From Corynebacterium lubricantis DSM 45231 (GTDB taxonomy: Bacteria; Actinomycetota; Actinomycetes; Mycobacteriales; Mycobacteriaceae), in NCBI RefSeq assembly GCF_000379425.1, contig NZ_KB902185.1:1-64000 (forward strand): a stretch of DNA of 64,000 bases. Direction: 5' to 3'. The notes under the pieces are model-generated. The model saw only the letters and a list, made by a program, of their open reading frames with translations, was not told the origin of the DNA and did not search any database. This document shows, piece by piece, positions 33,102-42,306 of the stretch. Positions within the stretch are counted from its first letter, which is position 1, and each line of letters opens with the position of its first letter. The position numbers and the translations under genes were made by a program.

Positions 33102-34685
33102 CTAGTTCACGCAGCGCGGGCCCTCGGAGCCTGCGGAAATCTCAGGCGCCACCTCGGCCTGGCCGAAGTCCGCGCCGGGAGTGCCCACGGGTGCCTCGGT
33201 TGAGGTCTCGGCGGCCGGAATATCCGACTTGGGGCCGGTGTAATCGTCGTAGGTCACCACGATCAGGGTGTCCGCATCAAGGCCCGCATTTTCGGTAACT
33301 TCCAGCCCGCCGAGCAGCTCCGCGAGGGCGCGTGCGCCGGGATCGGTGGCATCTGCCGCGACAACCTGGGAGCCGAAGTAGATGCCCTCCATAGCGTTGG
33401 AGGAACCTTCCACGTTGAGACCTTCCTCCTGCAGCCAGGAAGCTACACCGCCGGCCAGACCAGCAGTCGTGCCAGCGTTGAGCACCTGGATGCTGTAGGA
33501 ATCGAGCACAGGATCCACGGCTGGGGCGGTGTCCTCGGTAGCCGGTGCATCTTCAGGATCCGGCTCGTCGGGCTTGGCCATGTCGTCCATGAAGGTGTGT
33601 ACTTCGTTCGGATCGACGGTGACAATCGATTCGCCGTAGTCGCCGGTGCCGTCAATGGAGGTGACCGGGATGGTCGTAAAGGTCACGTTTCCACCCGCCA
33701 GGTTGGCCAGCTGGGACGCGAAGTCCATGATGTTCCAGCCCTTATCAATGGTCACCGAGCGTTCGACCGCGGTGCCCAGTTCGCTGAGCCGTGCGGGGTT
33801 GGTCAGCGTTCCTGCGCTGAGCACCTTCTGCACTAATGACGCCATATAGGCCTGCTGGCGCACAATCCGGTCGAGGTCGCCGCGTGGCAGCCCATGGCGC
33901 TGGCGTACAAAGGCCAGCGCCTCGGTGCCGTCGAGCGTGGACCGACCAGCCGGGAATTTCGCGCCTGAGAAAGGATCATCGACGGCCGCGTTCAGGCAAA
34001 CATCCACGCCACCAATTGCGTCGGTGAGCAGGACAAAGCCGAGCAGGCCGACCTCGGCGTAGTGGTCCACTTCGACTCCGGTGAGTTCAGCTACGACATC
34101 AATCAGGCCCTGCTGGCCGGAAGAAGCGACAGCTTCCTCGAGTTTGCGGTCCTCTTCTTGGCCATCGGCAAGTAGCTCGGCGCGGCGATCGGCCGCATAG
34201 GAAGCGTAGACGCTATTGATCTTGATATTGCCGTAGTCTTCAGAATGGATATAGGTGTCGCGGGGAATCGAGACGGCATAGGCCTTTGATCCGTCGTTGG
34301 GCACACGGATCACCATGATGGTGTCGGTATTGAGCTCGCCATCGGCCTCGCCGGCGTTGAGACGGGCGAGCTCTTCGTCGCTAAGCGGATTGCCCTGCGC
34401 GTCTGTGCGCGAATCGGAACCGACGAGCAGAATGTCTGTCGCGCCGTCGGGCGCATTGCCTGTGGCATCGTCGCCGCCGAGCATGAGCTCCGCGCCGGAG
34501 ATTTCGCCGCCGAGGCGACCGACCGTCCAATAACCAATGGCGGAGACGGCCAGGATGATCACAGCAATAATGGCCAGGAGCACCTTGAGGTACTTATTGC
34601 CCGTTTGGGAGACGTCCCGGAAGTGGCTTGGCGCGGGTTGAATATCGCGACTACTTCGATGGGAAGGACTCACGCGGTCACGCAC
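33102..34685 (-). CDS. LytR-CpsA-Psr (LCP) family cell-wall ligase with LytR_C domain
   Basis: 527 residues. Short cytoplasmic N-terminus, one membrane helix (about 33-53), LCP domain (about 85-300) with LLVGSDSRTD, VIRVPNDGSKAYAVSIPRD and RQRHGLPRGDLDRIVRQQ, whose Asp/Arg residues bind the polyprenyl pyrophosphate, then an acidic linker and a LytR_C domain (about 395-485, IQVLNAGTTAGLAGGVASWL). LCP enzymes of this group attach arabinogalactan to peptidoglycan in Corynebacteriales. Divergent from wbbL, which makes the linker of that same polymer. GTG start. Confidence 0.9.
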   Translation of the reverse strand: MRDRVSPSHRSSRDIQPAPSHFRDVSQTGNKYLKVLLAIIAVIILAVSAIGYWTVGRLGGEISGAELMLGGDDATGNAPDGATDILLVGSDSRTDAQGNPLSDEELARLNAGEADGELNTDTIMVIRVPNDGSKAYAVSIPRDTYIHSEDYGNIKINSVYASYAADRRAELLADGQEEDRKLEEAVASSGQQGLIDVVAELTGVEVDHYAEVGLLGFVLLTDAIGGVDVCLNAAVDDPFSGAKFPAGRSTLDGTEALAFVRQRHGLPRGDLDRIVRQQAYMASLVQKVLSAGTLTNPARLSELGTAVERSVTIDKGWNIMDFASQLANLAGGNVTFTTIPVTSIDGTGDYGESIVTVDPNEVHTFMDDMAKPDEPDPEDAPATEDTAPAVDPVLDSYSIQVLNAGTTAGLAGGVASWLQEEGLNVEGSSNAMEGIYFGSQVVAADATDPGARALAELLGGLEVTENAGLDADTLIVVTYDDYTGPKSDIPAAETSTEAPVGTPGADFGQAEVAPEISAGSEGPRCVN

Positions 34686-34837
34686 CTTAAAACTGCTCGG
34701 GGTTAGTATTTCTCACCGTCGTCAACCGGGGTCACCCGCCTGCACGACACAAGTGGCCTAAATTATACGACACGCACCCGCAAAACCGAGATACGAATAC
34801 GCGGCTCGGCGGATTCAGTAGGTAAGCTTGGCCCATT

Positions 34838-35743
34838 GTGATCATCAACGAACCCACCTCGGACGCACTGCCTGTCGCCGTGATCGCCGTGACGTACTCG
34901 CCGGGACGCCACCTCGCGCCGTTCCTGGAGTCGCTCCCGGAGGCCTCGCGGACTGGGACCTACGTCATTTTGGCCGACAACGGCTCGACCGACGGTGTGC
35001 CCGAGCAGGCTGCCAAGGACTACGAGAACGTTGAGTTTTTCCCGACCGGCGGAAATTTGGGTTACGGTCCGGCGATCAATGCGGCAGCTCGTCGTTTAGC
35101 CTCGCTTCGCGACGAGGGTGTGGTTCACCCCGACTTTTTCGTCATTTCCAACCCTGATGTGGAGTTCTTGCCCGGCGCCATCGACGAGCTCGTCCGGTGC
35201 CTCATCGCCGACGAGCGCAGGGGAGCGACCGGCCCACAAATCGTCGAAGCCGACGGCTCGGCCTACCCCTCGGCGCGCAACCAACCCAACCTGGTCACTG
35301 GCATCGGCCACGCGCTGCTGTCGAATATCTGGCCCGCGAACCCCTTTACCGCGGCGTATAAGCGGGGCGAAGAAATGGGCTCCGAGCGCGCGGCGGGCTG
35401 GCTCTCGGGCGCGTGTCTGGCCGTGCGTTTTTCGGCTTTCGAAGAGATCGGCGGCTTCGACGAGCGCTATTTCATGTACCTCGAGGACGTTGATTTCGGC
35501 GATAGGCTCGCACGCGCGGGCTGGGTCAGCCAATATTGCCCCAGCGCGAAAATCGTGCACGACCAGGGACATTCGGCCAACGAGCACTCCCAGCTAACGC
35601 TGCGGGCGCACCATTCTTCGGCGTACCGCTTCCAGGCCGATCGTTACCCAGAGTGGTGGCAGGCTCCCTTGCGTGGTGCGCTGTGGGCAGGATTGCGACT
35701 CCGCGAGGCCATTGAGTTGCGTCGTGCGGGCAAATCTTCCTGA
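34838..35743 (+). CDS. wbbL: rhamnosyltransferase WbbL (GT2 family)
   Basis: 301 residues, GT2 glycosyltransferase. VIAVTYSPGRHL, ADNGSTDG, SNPDVEF and FDERYFMYLEDVDFGDRLARAGW are the GT2 nucleotide-binding and acceptor segments; the last is typical of rhamnosyltransferases. Expected to add rhamnose to GlcNAc-PP-decaprenyl, the linker unit of arabinogalactan. GTG start; TAAGCT (34823-34828) ends 9 nt before it, so possibly leaderless. Followed by manC, as in C. glutamicum. Confidence 0.9.
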   Translation: MIINEPTSDALPVAVIAVTYSPGRHLAPFLESLPEASRTGTYVILADNGSTDGVPEQAAKDYENVEFFPTGGNLGYGPAINAAARRLASLRDEGVVHPDFFVISNPDVEFLPGAIDELVRCLIADERRGATGPQIVEADGSAYPSARNQPNLVTGIGHALLSNIWPANPFTAAYKRGEEMGSERAAGWLSGACLAVRFSAFEEIGGFDERYFMYLEDVDFGDRLARAGWVSQYCPSAKIVHDQGHSANEHSQLTLRAHHSSAYRFQADRYPEWWQAPLRGALWAGLRLREAIELRRAGKSS

Positions 35744-35791
35744 TAGTTTTAATTTTTAACACGTAATACTGAACACACGAGGTTAAACACG

Positions 35792-36871
35792 ATGGTTGAT
35801 CCTTCTTCGACTGACGCGGTCATTCTGGTCGGCGGACGCGGCACCCGCCTGCGCCCGTTGACCGTCAATACTCCGAAGCCGATGCTGCCCACGGCAGGAT
35901 TTCCTTTCCTTTCGCACCTGTTGGCGCGCATCCGCGAGGCCGGGATCACCCACGTGATCTTGAGCACCTCGTTTAAGGCCGAGGTTTTTGAGGAGTACTT
36001 CGGCAACGGCGCAGATATCGGATTGGAGATCGAGTACGTCGTCGAGGAGGAAGCCCTGGGCACCGGCGGCGGCATCCGCAACGTCTACGACAAGCTGCGC
36101 CACGACAACGTCATGGTTTTCAACGGCGACGTGCTCTCGGGTGCGAACCTGGTCGACATCTTAGACACCCACGCATCCCACGACTCCGATGTCACCCTGC
36201 ACCTGGTTCGTGTACCGGATCCCCGCGCGTACGGCTCGGTGCCCACGGACGCGGACGATAACGTCCTGGAATTTCTGGAGAAGACGGAGGATCCTCCGAC
36301 CGATCAGATCAATGCCGGTTGTTACGTGTTCAAGCGCGAAGTCATCGAGCGTATCCCGGCGGGCCGCGTCGTCTCCGTCGAACGCGAGACCTTCCCGGGG
36401 CTGCTTTCCTCGGGTGCCAAGGTCGTCGGCCATGTGGATACGTCTTATTGGCGCGATATGGGCCGCCCGGACGATTTCGTCCAGGGCTCGTCCGACCTCG
36501 TGCGCGGCATTGCCTACTCGCCGTTGCTGAAGGGCAAGACCGGCGAGAGCTACGTCGACGAGTCTGCCGGAATCGCCGGCGGCGTGATCTTGGTTGGCGG
36601 TACGGCGATCGGCCGCGGCGTCGAGGTCGGCGCCGGATCGCGTATCGACGATTCTGTGCTCTTCGAAGGGGTCACTGTAGAACCCGGAGCGATCGTAAAG
36701 AATTCCATCATTGCGGCCGGGGCGACCATTGGCGCGAACGCGCGGATCACTGATTGTGTCATCGGTGAGGGCGCTGTTATCGGCGCTCGCTGCGAGCTGA
36801 TGGGCGGAATGCGCGTCTGGCCTGGGGTTACGATTCCCGATTCGGGGGTTCGCTTTTCTCCTGACGCGTGA
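35792..36871 (+). CDS. manC: mannose-1-phosphate guanylyltransferase
   Basis: 359 residues: nucleotidyltransferase domain (about 8-240; VILVGGRGTRLRPLT, PKPMLPTAGFPF, FNGDVLSG, WRDMGRPDDF) and a left-handed beta-helix C-terminus (about 260-350, hexapeptide repeats such as GGTAIGRGVEVG). Makes GDP-mannose from mannose-1-P and GTP. Some databases call this group RmlA2 or glucose-1-P thymidylyltransferase; the neighbourhood with manB and manA and the ManC/GMPPB-like sequence support the mannose role. A hairpin follows the stop. Confidence 0.88.
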   Translation: MVDPSSTDAVILVGGRGTRLRPLTVNTPKPMLPTAGFPFLSHLLARIREAGITHVILSTSFKAEVFEEYFGNGADIGLEIEYVVEEEALGTGGGIRNVYDKLRHDNVMVFNGDVLSGANLVDILDTHASHDSDVTLHLVRVPDPRAYGSVPTDADDNVLEFLEKTEDPPTDQINAGCYVFKREVIERIPAGRVVSVERETFPGLLSSGAKVVGHVDTSYWRDMGRPDDFVQGSSDLVRGIAYSPLLKGKTGESYVDESAGIAGGVILVGGTAIGRGVEVGAGSRIDDSVLFEGVTVEPGAIVKNSIIAAGATIGANARITDCVIGEGAVIGARCELMGGMRVWPGVTIPDSGVRFSPDA

Positions 36872-37196
36872 GCGACACGCCGGGGGAGCCTGAACTAGTT
36901 TCTCCATACGCAAGGGGGTACTACATGTAGTGCCCCCTCGCTGCACCCCCGTACCTGTGTAAATGTTACTCGTGTGACTGGAGTGGCGACTCACCTGGGG
37001 ACGACCTTAAAGTGTGACGGCTTTCTTCGTTTTAGGTTGACGCTATTTGTGGAAACCGTGTTGAATCACATTTATGTAATTGCTCTGCCGCCCGAGTGAC
37101 ACCGAGCGTATGGTGGAAGCGACTACGTGGGAAATGCCCGCAGACAAGTATCTAAGTACATCAGTACCGACTACACCACAGGAGAAAGGACCTCGC
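36872..37196. other. intergenic region manC-whcD (325 bp)
   Basis: Holds the manC hairpin (36914-36937) and then about 250 bp leading to whcD, with no supported coding sequence. I could not assign a convincing promoter, but the length suggests a regulated promoter or a long 5' leader for whcD. Confidence 0.5.
36914..36937 (+). terminator. hairpin after manC
   Basis: GGGGGTACTA / TAGTGCCCCC stem (with one T-G wobble) around a CATG loop. GC-rich and strong, but no T-run follows, so either a Rho-assisted terminator or another RNA structure. Confidence 0.5.
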
Positions 37197-37496
37197 GTGG
37201 AAGACATGGCTGAAAACGCAGTTCTCCGTGGCGGCGCCGCAGGCGAGATGACTCTCGATGAGTTGTTCGGCATCGTCGAACAGGAATGGCAGGACCAGGC
37301 GCTGTGTGCGCAGACGGATCCTGAAGCATTCTTTCCGGAAAAAGGCGGCTCCACCAGAGAAGCAAAACGCATTTGCCAGGCCTGCGCGGTCCGGGACGAA
37401 TGTCTGGAATATGCCCTTGAAAATGATGAACGTTTCGGGATCTGGGGAGGCCTCTCCGATCGTGAACGGCGCCGTTTGAAAAAGCAGATCGGCTAA
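37197..37496 (+). CDS. whcD: WhiB-family Fe-S transcription factor WhcD (WhiB2-type)
   Basis: 99 residues. Four cysteines (ALCAQ, ICQACAVRDEC) bind the [4Fe-4S] cluster; GIWGGLSDRERRRLKKQ is the WhiB tryptophan turn and basic tail. GTG 37197 is chosen because AGGA ends 6 nt before it; upstream in-frame sequence to 37080 lacks family similarity. Orthologous position and sequence to C. glutamicum WhcD and mycobacterial WhiB2, which act in cell division/septation. Confidence 0.9.
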   Translation: MEDMAENAVLRGGAAGEMTLDELFGIVEQEWQDQALCAQTDPEAFFPEKGGSTREAKRICQACAVRDECLEYALENDERFGIWGGLSDRERRRLKKQIG

Positions 37497-37508
37497 TTTT
37501 CCAACTAG

Positions 37509-37979
37509 TTAGTACTGAAACCCAGGATCGATATCCGTGGGATCTAAGTTCAAATGATTTGCCACGAGAGCGGTCAGAATCCATGCCAGGAGTTCTGACC
37601 GTTCTTGCATGTTTGAGGTGCGCTGCTCAACGGGCATCCGAAAAATCACGATCCGGGCGCGGGTAGGGCGCCCTTGAGGGTCCACACCGGCCTGCAGAAT
37701 GCGGCCCAGCGGCACCGGGCCGTCGGCCACGATATCGTCGGGAAGCAATGCGTCAGCCCGCAAGCGCATCCGCGGAACCGTGTCTACGGCAAGGTCGACC
37801 CCGACGAGCTGGTCGAAATACGCATTCTGCAGCGGAGCGTAGGCCTCTAGGACCGCCTGGTCGAAGCGCATGGAGCGGGTCCGGTATCGCGGCACCGCGA
37901 CTGGCAAGAGGGGGCCACGAGATCCGCGACCGTGGCGGTCACGGCCGGGTCGCAGATGCAGTGCGTCGTGGGTGCTCAT
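37509..37979 (-). CDS. metallopeptidase-family (zincin-like) protein lacking HExxH
   Basis: 156 residues. Overall pattern (RMRFDQAVLEAYAPL..., VPLGRILQAG, ARIVIFRMPVEQR, ending in LNLDPTDIDPGFQY) fits the actinobacterial metallopeptidase family next to whiB2/DUF3499 in mycobacteria. There the C-terminal part has HExxHHFGI-(D/D); here the aligned residues read ALVANHLNL, so the catalytic Glu and at least one zinc His are absent. Probably a non-enzymatic homologue. Convergent with whcD, 12 bp apart; an in-frame start further inside is possible because the first 35 residues are Arg-rich. Confidence 0.65.
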   Translation of the reverse strand: MSTHDALHLRPGRDRHGRGSRGPLLPVAVPRYRTRSMRFDQAVLEAYAPLQNAYFDQLVGVDLAVDTVPRMRLRADALLPDDIVADGPVPLGRILQAGVDPQGRPTRARIVIFRMPVEQRTSNMQERSELLAWILTALVANHLNLDPTDIDPGFQY

Positions 37980-38073
37980 GGCTACATATAGTATTGCCTC
38001 GGCAAGTCAATAGGGGTGACCACGCCGAGCTAGCACTTCTCAAATATCAAGTTGGGGTTTAGACTTGGCAACC

Positions 38074-38544
38074 GTGAGTACATTCCGTCGTTGTTGCCGA
38101 ACCGGGTGTGGCCGTCCAGCCGTGGCCACGCTGACTTACGCCTATGCAGAATCAACGGCGGTCGTGGGGCCGCTGGCACCCGATGCCGAACCGCATTCCT
38201 GGGACCTGTGCGAATCCCACGCCAGCCGCATCACCGCACCACTTGGGTGGGAAATGCTGCGCGTCGACCACATTTCGCTTGACGACGATGACGAGGAAGT
38301 CACCGCTCTCGCAGAAGCAGTGCGCGAGGCCGGTCGCGTGACCACGGGGCTGGTCGAACCCGGCGACGATCCTATTGAGTACGAGGGAACCCGCGACTAT
38401 ATCGATCCCGCGACCTCCAACCATCCCGTCTACCGCACCAAGCGACTAGAGGAATTCAAGCACGCTCGTCGCGCGCACTTGAGCGTGGTGCCCGACCCAG
38501 AAGTCGACCCAGAAGTCGACCCTGAGGTCGACCCAGGGAATTAG
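38074..38544 (+). CDS. DUF3499 family protein
   Basis: 156 residues. N-terminal zinc-ribbon-like part (RRCCRTGCGRPA ... WDLCESH) gives four cysteines and a His, with AVATLTYAYAESTAVVGPL typical of DUF3499. Function unknown; conserved between whiB2 and manB in Corynebacteriales. GTG 38074 chosen: TAGACT (38060-38065) ends 8 nt before it, so the mRNA is probably leaderless. The C-terminus carries an acidic tandem repeat. Confidence 0.85.
   Translation: MSTFRRCCRTGCGRPAVATLTYAYAESTAVVGPLAPDAEPHSWDLCESHASRITAPLGWEMLRVDHISLDDDDEEVTALAEAVREAGRVTTGLVEPGDDPIEYEGTRDYIDPATSNHPVYRTKRLEEFKHARRAHLSVVPDPEVDPEVDPEVDPGN
38276..38288 (-). repeat. variant of the dispersed 13-mer (TCGTCGTCAAGCG)
   Basis: One-base variant (position 8 C) in minus orientation inside the DUF3499 gene. 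Confidence 0.35.
38493..38536 (+). repeat. 12-bp tandem repeat encoding (D-P-E-V)n
   Basis: Units of the type GTCGACCCAGAA repeat about 3.5 times and encode DPEV units at the C-terminus of the DUF3499 protein. Copy number may vary between strains by slippage. Confidence 0.7.
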
Positions 38545-38657
38545 ACAGGGAATTACTACGCAGGAGATCCCCGCGCAGTGGAATGCGGTAGGTAAACTCG
38601 GACTTTGATCTATTCGCCCGCGCGCGGGATTTTTAGGGAAAAGGAACGGTTTGCCAT

Positions 38658-40028
38658 ATGCGTAGTCGTGAGGAAGTTGCCGGCGTTATTAAGGCCTATG
38701 ACGTCAGGGGCGTCGTCGGTGAATACATCGACTCAGAATTCGTCCACGACACAGGCGCAGCCTTTGCCTCCATTCTGCGTGCAGAAGGGGAGACCACTAT
38801 CGCGGTCGGCTACGACATGCGCCCATCCTCCCCAGAGCTCGCCGCTGCCTTCGCCAACGGCGCGACCTCGCAGGGCCTCAACGTCATTGACTTGGGCCTG
38901 ACCTCCACCGACGAGCTCTACTACGCCGCCGGCCAGCTCAAGTGCGCCGGGGCAATGTTTACCGCCTCGCACAACCCGGCCAAGTACAACGGCATCAAGC
39001 TGTGCCGCACGGGCGCTACTCCCGTCTCGCAGGATTCCGGTCTGGCGGAAATTACGGACATGTTGGTGGATGGCGTGCCGGAGTTTGACGGCGAGCAGGG
39101 ACTCGTCGAAAAGCGAGATATCTTGGCTGATTATGCCGCTTACCTTCGTGAACTCGTGCCCGCGTCAAGCGGGAAGTCGCTGGTTGTGGCCGTTGACGCG
39201 GCCAACGGTATGGCTGGGCTGACCGTGCCCGCGGTGCTGTCTGACATGGATATTCGCGAGCTGTATTTCGAGCTCGACGGCACCTTCCCCAACCACGAGG
39301 CGAACCCGCTCGATCCGAAGAACCTCGTCGACCTGCAAAAATTCGTCGTGGATGAGGGGGCTGACATCGGGCTGGCCTTCGACGGCGACGCCGATCGTTG
39401 CTTTGTTGTCGACGAGAAGGGCGCGCCGGTCTCCCCGTCGGCGATCACCGCGCTGGTAGCGAAGCGCTACCTGGCCAAGACGCCGGGCGCGACGATCATT
39501 CACAACCTGATCACCTCGCAGGCGGTGCCGGAGATCATCGAAGAAAATGGTGGCACGCCGGTACGCACCCGCGTCGGGCACTCCTATATCAAGGCGGAAA
39601 TGGCCAAGACTGGCGCCATCTTCGGAGGCGAGCACTCCGCGCACTACTACTTCACCGAGTTCTTCAACGCCGATTCCGGGCTGCTTGCCGCACTGCACGT
39701 GCTCGAGGCGCTGGCTGAATACGATGGTCCGCTGTCCGAGATGATGGCGGAATACGAGCGCTACTCGGCCTCCGGCGAGATCAACTCCACTGTGAGTGAC
39801 CAGGCGGCCGCGACCCAGCGCGTGCTCGACGGGTTGGCGGAGCGGATCGAATCCACCGACACCCTCGACGGTGTCACCGTGAAGCTGCAGGGTTCCAAGG
39901 CGTGGTTTAATGTCCGCGCCTCCAACACGGAGCCGCTTTTGCGCCTCAACGTAGAGGCCGAGACGCCGGAACAGGTTGACACGCTTTCGGCAGAGATTCT
40001 CAGCTACATCCGCAGCGAAGAAAGCTAG
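38658..40028 (+). CDS. manB: phosphomannomutase/phosphoglucomutase
   Basis: 456 residues, alpha-D-phosphohexomutase family: interconverts mannose-6-P and mannose-1-P. TASHNPAKYNG carries the phosphoserine, FDGDADRCFV binds Mg, and GGEHSAHYYF is the sugar-binding loop. The C-terminal domain has RASNTEPLLRLNVEA. Lies between DUF3499 and a TobH-like gene, with manA two genes downstream, completing fructose-6-P to GDP-mannose. Confidence 0.93.
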   Translation: MRSREEVAGVIKAYDVRGVVGEYIDSEFVHDTGAAFASILRAEGETTIAVGYDMRPSSPELAAAFANGATSQGLNVIDLGLTSTDELYYAAGQLKCAGAMFTASHNPAKYNGIKLCRTGATPVSQDSGLAEITDMLVDGVPEFDGEQGLVEKRDILADYAAYLRELVPASSGKSLVVAVDAANGMAGLTVPAVLSDMDIRELYFELDGTFPNHEANPLDPKNLVDLQKFVVDEGADIGLAFDGDADRCFVVDEKGAPVSPSAITALVAKRYLAKTPGATIIHNLITSQAVPEIIEENGGTPVRTRVGHSYIKAEMAKTGAIFGGEHSAHYYFTEFFNADSGLLAALHVLEALAEYDGPLSEMMAEYERYSASGEINSTVSDQAAATQRVLDGLAERIESTDTLDGVTVKLQGSKAWFNVRASNTEPLLRLNVEAETPEQVDTLSAEILSYIRSEES

Positions 40029-40038
40029 TCTGGGGCTC

Positions 40039-41022
40039 ATGGATCACAGCTCCGAGGACCGGAACTACTACGAGGGCTCCGGCGACTATGACCGCGAAAC
40101 AGTCCGCTTTTTCGACGTCGCCCACGAAGGCGCCCAGCTCCGCGCGATTGCGGGCGCCATGGATCGATTTGCCTCGCTGCGAGGTGAGACGCCGCGAAGT
40201 GTGGTTATTCTAGTCACCGATCAGATTGCGCGAGCGGGTGCTCGCTACGTGGTCAATCAGCGCACACCGCTGCGCTATCCCATCGTGATCACTGATGCAT
40301 TGCCCACCTTCGTCGGGGCGCTCGACATCGTGTTGGTCGTCGGTGACGTCGCCGAGAACGACGAGATCTCCCAAGCACTCATCGCCGCGACCAATCGCGG
40401 GGCGGCCGTTGTCTTGGCCGGGCCTGCGCGAGGGCCAATTATCGACGACGCGCCGTCCTCAGTCATCGTGATCCCGCCATTGCCGACCTCGGCCGGGGGA
40501 TCACCGATGCGCACCATTGGGGCGGTCAGCGTGCTGCTGGACTCGCTGGAAGACGACCCCCATATTTTGGCTCAGCGCCTCGACGACTTCGCGAACGAAC
40601 TGGATGAGGAGATTCAGCAGCTCTCTCCCGAGCGCGATGAGACCGTCAATCCTGCGCGGCAGTTACGCTACTACGTCTCGGGAGCCCGAGTGATTCACAC
40701 CGCGTTTCGCCAACCAGGCCTCGCTGTTGCGGAACTCGTCGCAACGCTCTGGTCTGCTCGCGGGATCCCTTCGAGCTTCGTTGCCCCGGAGGAATTGCCA
40801 CGTGCTTTAGAGGAACAACAACAAAATCATGATATTTTCTATGACCCATTCATTGATAGTGATGAACAACTGGTACCGTTGAAGGCCGTTGTGTGGGCCC
40901 ACGATGAGGCCCCGCTGCCCAACTCTCGGGCAGAGTCCTGCCCGAACACTGATTTGGGTGATACAGCTGCAGCGCTACGACTTGTAGTGCGCGGCTTCGC
41001 CACGACTGCGCTTGGCGAATAG
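40039..41022 (+). CDS. TobH-like protein (SIS-domain-like)
   Basis: 327 residues, homologous to actinobacterial TobH/Rv3256c-type proteins that sit between manB and manA. Two sugar-isomerase-like halves: VVLAGPARGPIID and GSPMRTIGAVSVLLDSL in the first, and RQPGLAVAELVATLWSARG in the second. No characterised activity known to me. Start at 40039 is chosen because TAGTCT (40026-40031), overlapping the manB stop, ends 7 nt before the ATG; probably leaderless. Confidence 0.75.
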   Translation: MDHSSEDRNYYEGSGDYDRETVRFFDVAHEGAQLRAIAGAMDRFASLRGETPRSVVILVTDQIARAGARYVVNQRTPLRYPIVITDALPTFVGALDIVLVVGDVAENDEISQALIAATNRGAAVVLAGPARGPIIDDAPSSVIVIPPLPTSAGGSPMRTIGAVSVLLDSLEDDPHILAQRLDDFANELDEEIQQLSPERDETVNPARQLRYYVSGARVIHTAFRQPGLAVAELVATLWSARGIPSSFVAPEELPRALEEQQQNHDIFYDPFIDSDEQLVPLKAVVWAHDEAPLPNSRAESCPNTDLGDTAAALRLVVRGFATTALGE

Positions 41023-41067
41023 TCGCAGATTTTTGATTGTTGGAATGTTGAAGGAGTCCTCACAGAC

Positions 41068-42237
41068 ATGGAGCTAATGACTGGTGCTTTGCGCAGCTAC
41101 CCCTGGGGCTCGCGCACCAAGCTCGCCGAACTGCGGGGAAAAGAGACTCCGACGGCAGTTCCAGAGGCAGAGATTTGGTTTGGTGCCCATCCCGGCGATC
41201 CATCGTGTGTTGGCGGCGAGAAGTTAGACGCGAAAATTGCGGCAGATAAAGAAGGCCAATTAGGCCCCCGCGTGACCGAACAATTCGGCGGCGACCTGCC
41301 CTTTCTGCTTAAGTTACTCGCGGCGGACGAGCCTTTGAGTTTGCAGGCGCATCCCTCGTTGGAGCAGGCGCAAGATGGTTATGCGAGGGAAGTCTCCCAG
41401 GGGATGCCCGAGCGTGATCCAAACCGTAACTACAAGGACCCGAACCACAAGCCCGAACTAATAGTCGCGCTGACGGAATTCCATGCACTTGCGGGATTCC
41501 GGCCCTTGGACAAGACCCGGGAACTGTTCACAGCGATGGACTGTGAACCCTTTGATCGTTACCTCACCATGATCGACCCAGATCATGAGGAAGCGAGTCT
41601 GCGAGCTTTATTTACGACTTGGATCACCATTCCGCGCAGCGTGCGTGTGAATTTGTTGGAGGCAGCCGAGTCAAGCTGTAGCGAGATCAGCGATAGGACA
41701 GACTGGATCGGTGATGCCGCGCGCTGCTTCCTGGAGTTGAAGGAAATTTACCCCGACGACGTGGGTGCCCTAGCCGCGCTGCTGCTCAACCATGTCGTTT
41801 TGCAGCCGGGCGAAGCGATCCACCTGCAGGCGGGCCAGCTGCACGCCTACATGCGTGGCATGGGCGTGGAAATTATGGCCAACTCCGACAACGTGCTCCG
41901 CGGTGGACTCACAAGCAAATACGTTGACGTGCCGGAACTCGTGCGGGTACTTGATTTCTCTACGCTTGCGCAACCTCGGGTCGATGCGCGCACGCATGAC
42001 GGGGTCACCGACTACCCGGTGACCGTGCCTGACTTCATTTTGAGCAAGCATGAACTAGACACTAGCGATCTGGTTGCAGACTGCGATGGCCCCGCCGTCG
42101 TGCTGTGCACGGCCGGTGAAGCACACAGCGGTGAGATTTCGCTCACCCCTGGAATGGCGGCGTGGATTCCTGCTAGCGACCCAGCGCACACCTTCCGGGG
42201 AGAGCCTGGAACGCAAGTCTTCTTCGCTCGGGTCTAA
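41068..42237 (+). CDS. manA: mannose-6-phosphate isomerase, type I
   Basis: 389 residues, zinc cupin enzyme linking fructose-6-P and mannose-6-P. LRSYPWGSRTKLAEL, ELWFGAHP-like EIWFGAHPGDPS, LQAHPSLEQA, KPELIVAL and HLQAGQLHAYMRGMGVEIMANSDN (abridged) supply the zinc ligands and family marks. AAGGAG precedes the ATG. Ends in a strong bidirectional hairpin. Confidence 0.93.
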   Translation: MELMTGALRSYPWGSRTKLAELRGKETPTAVPEAEIWFGAHPGDPSCVGGEKLDAKIAADKEGQLGPRVTEQFGGDLPFLLKLLAADEPLSLQAHPSLEQAQDGYAREVSQGMPERDPNRNYKDPNHKPELIVALTEFHALAGFRPLDKTRELFTAMDCEPFDRYLTMIDPDHEEASLRALFTTWITIPRSVRVNLLEAAESSCSEISDRTDWIGDAARCFLELKEIYPDDVGALAALLLNHVVLQPGEAIHLQAGQLHAYMRGMGVEIMANSDNVLRGGLTSKYVDVPELVRVLDFSTLAQPRVDARTHDGVTDYPVTVPDFILSKHELDTSDLVADCDGPAVVLCTAGEAHSGEISLTPGMAAWIPASDPAHTFRGEPGTQVFFARV

Positions 42238-42248
42238 CCCCAACGAAT

Positions 42249-42288
42249 ACTAAATCCCTGGCAATCGATTGATTGCCAGGGATTTAGT
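42249..42288. terminator. bidirectional terminator, manA / Pro-rich protein gene
   Basis: Perfect 18-bp stem ACTAAATCCCTGGCAATC with its complement around a GATT loop, between two convergent genes. It has A/T-rich stem ends that can serve as T-run on both strands. Confidence 0.8.
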
Positions 42289-42306
42289 GTTGGTGCGAGT
42301 GCGGAA

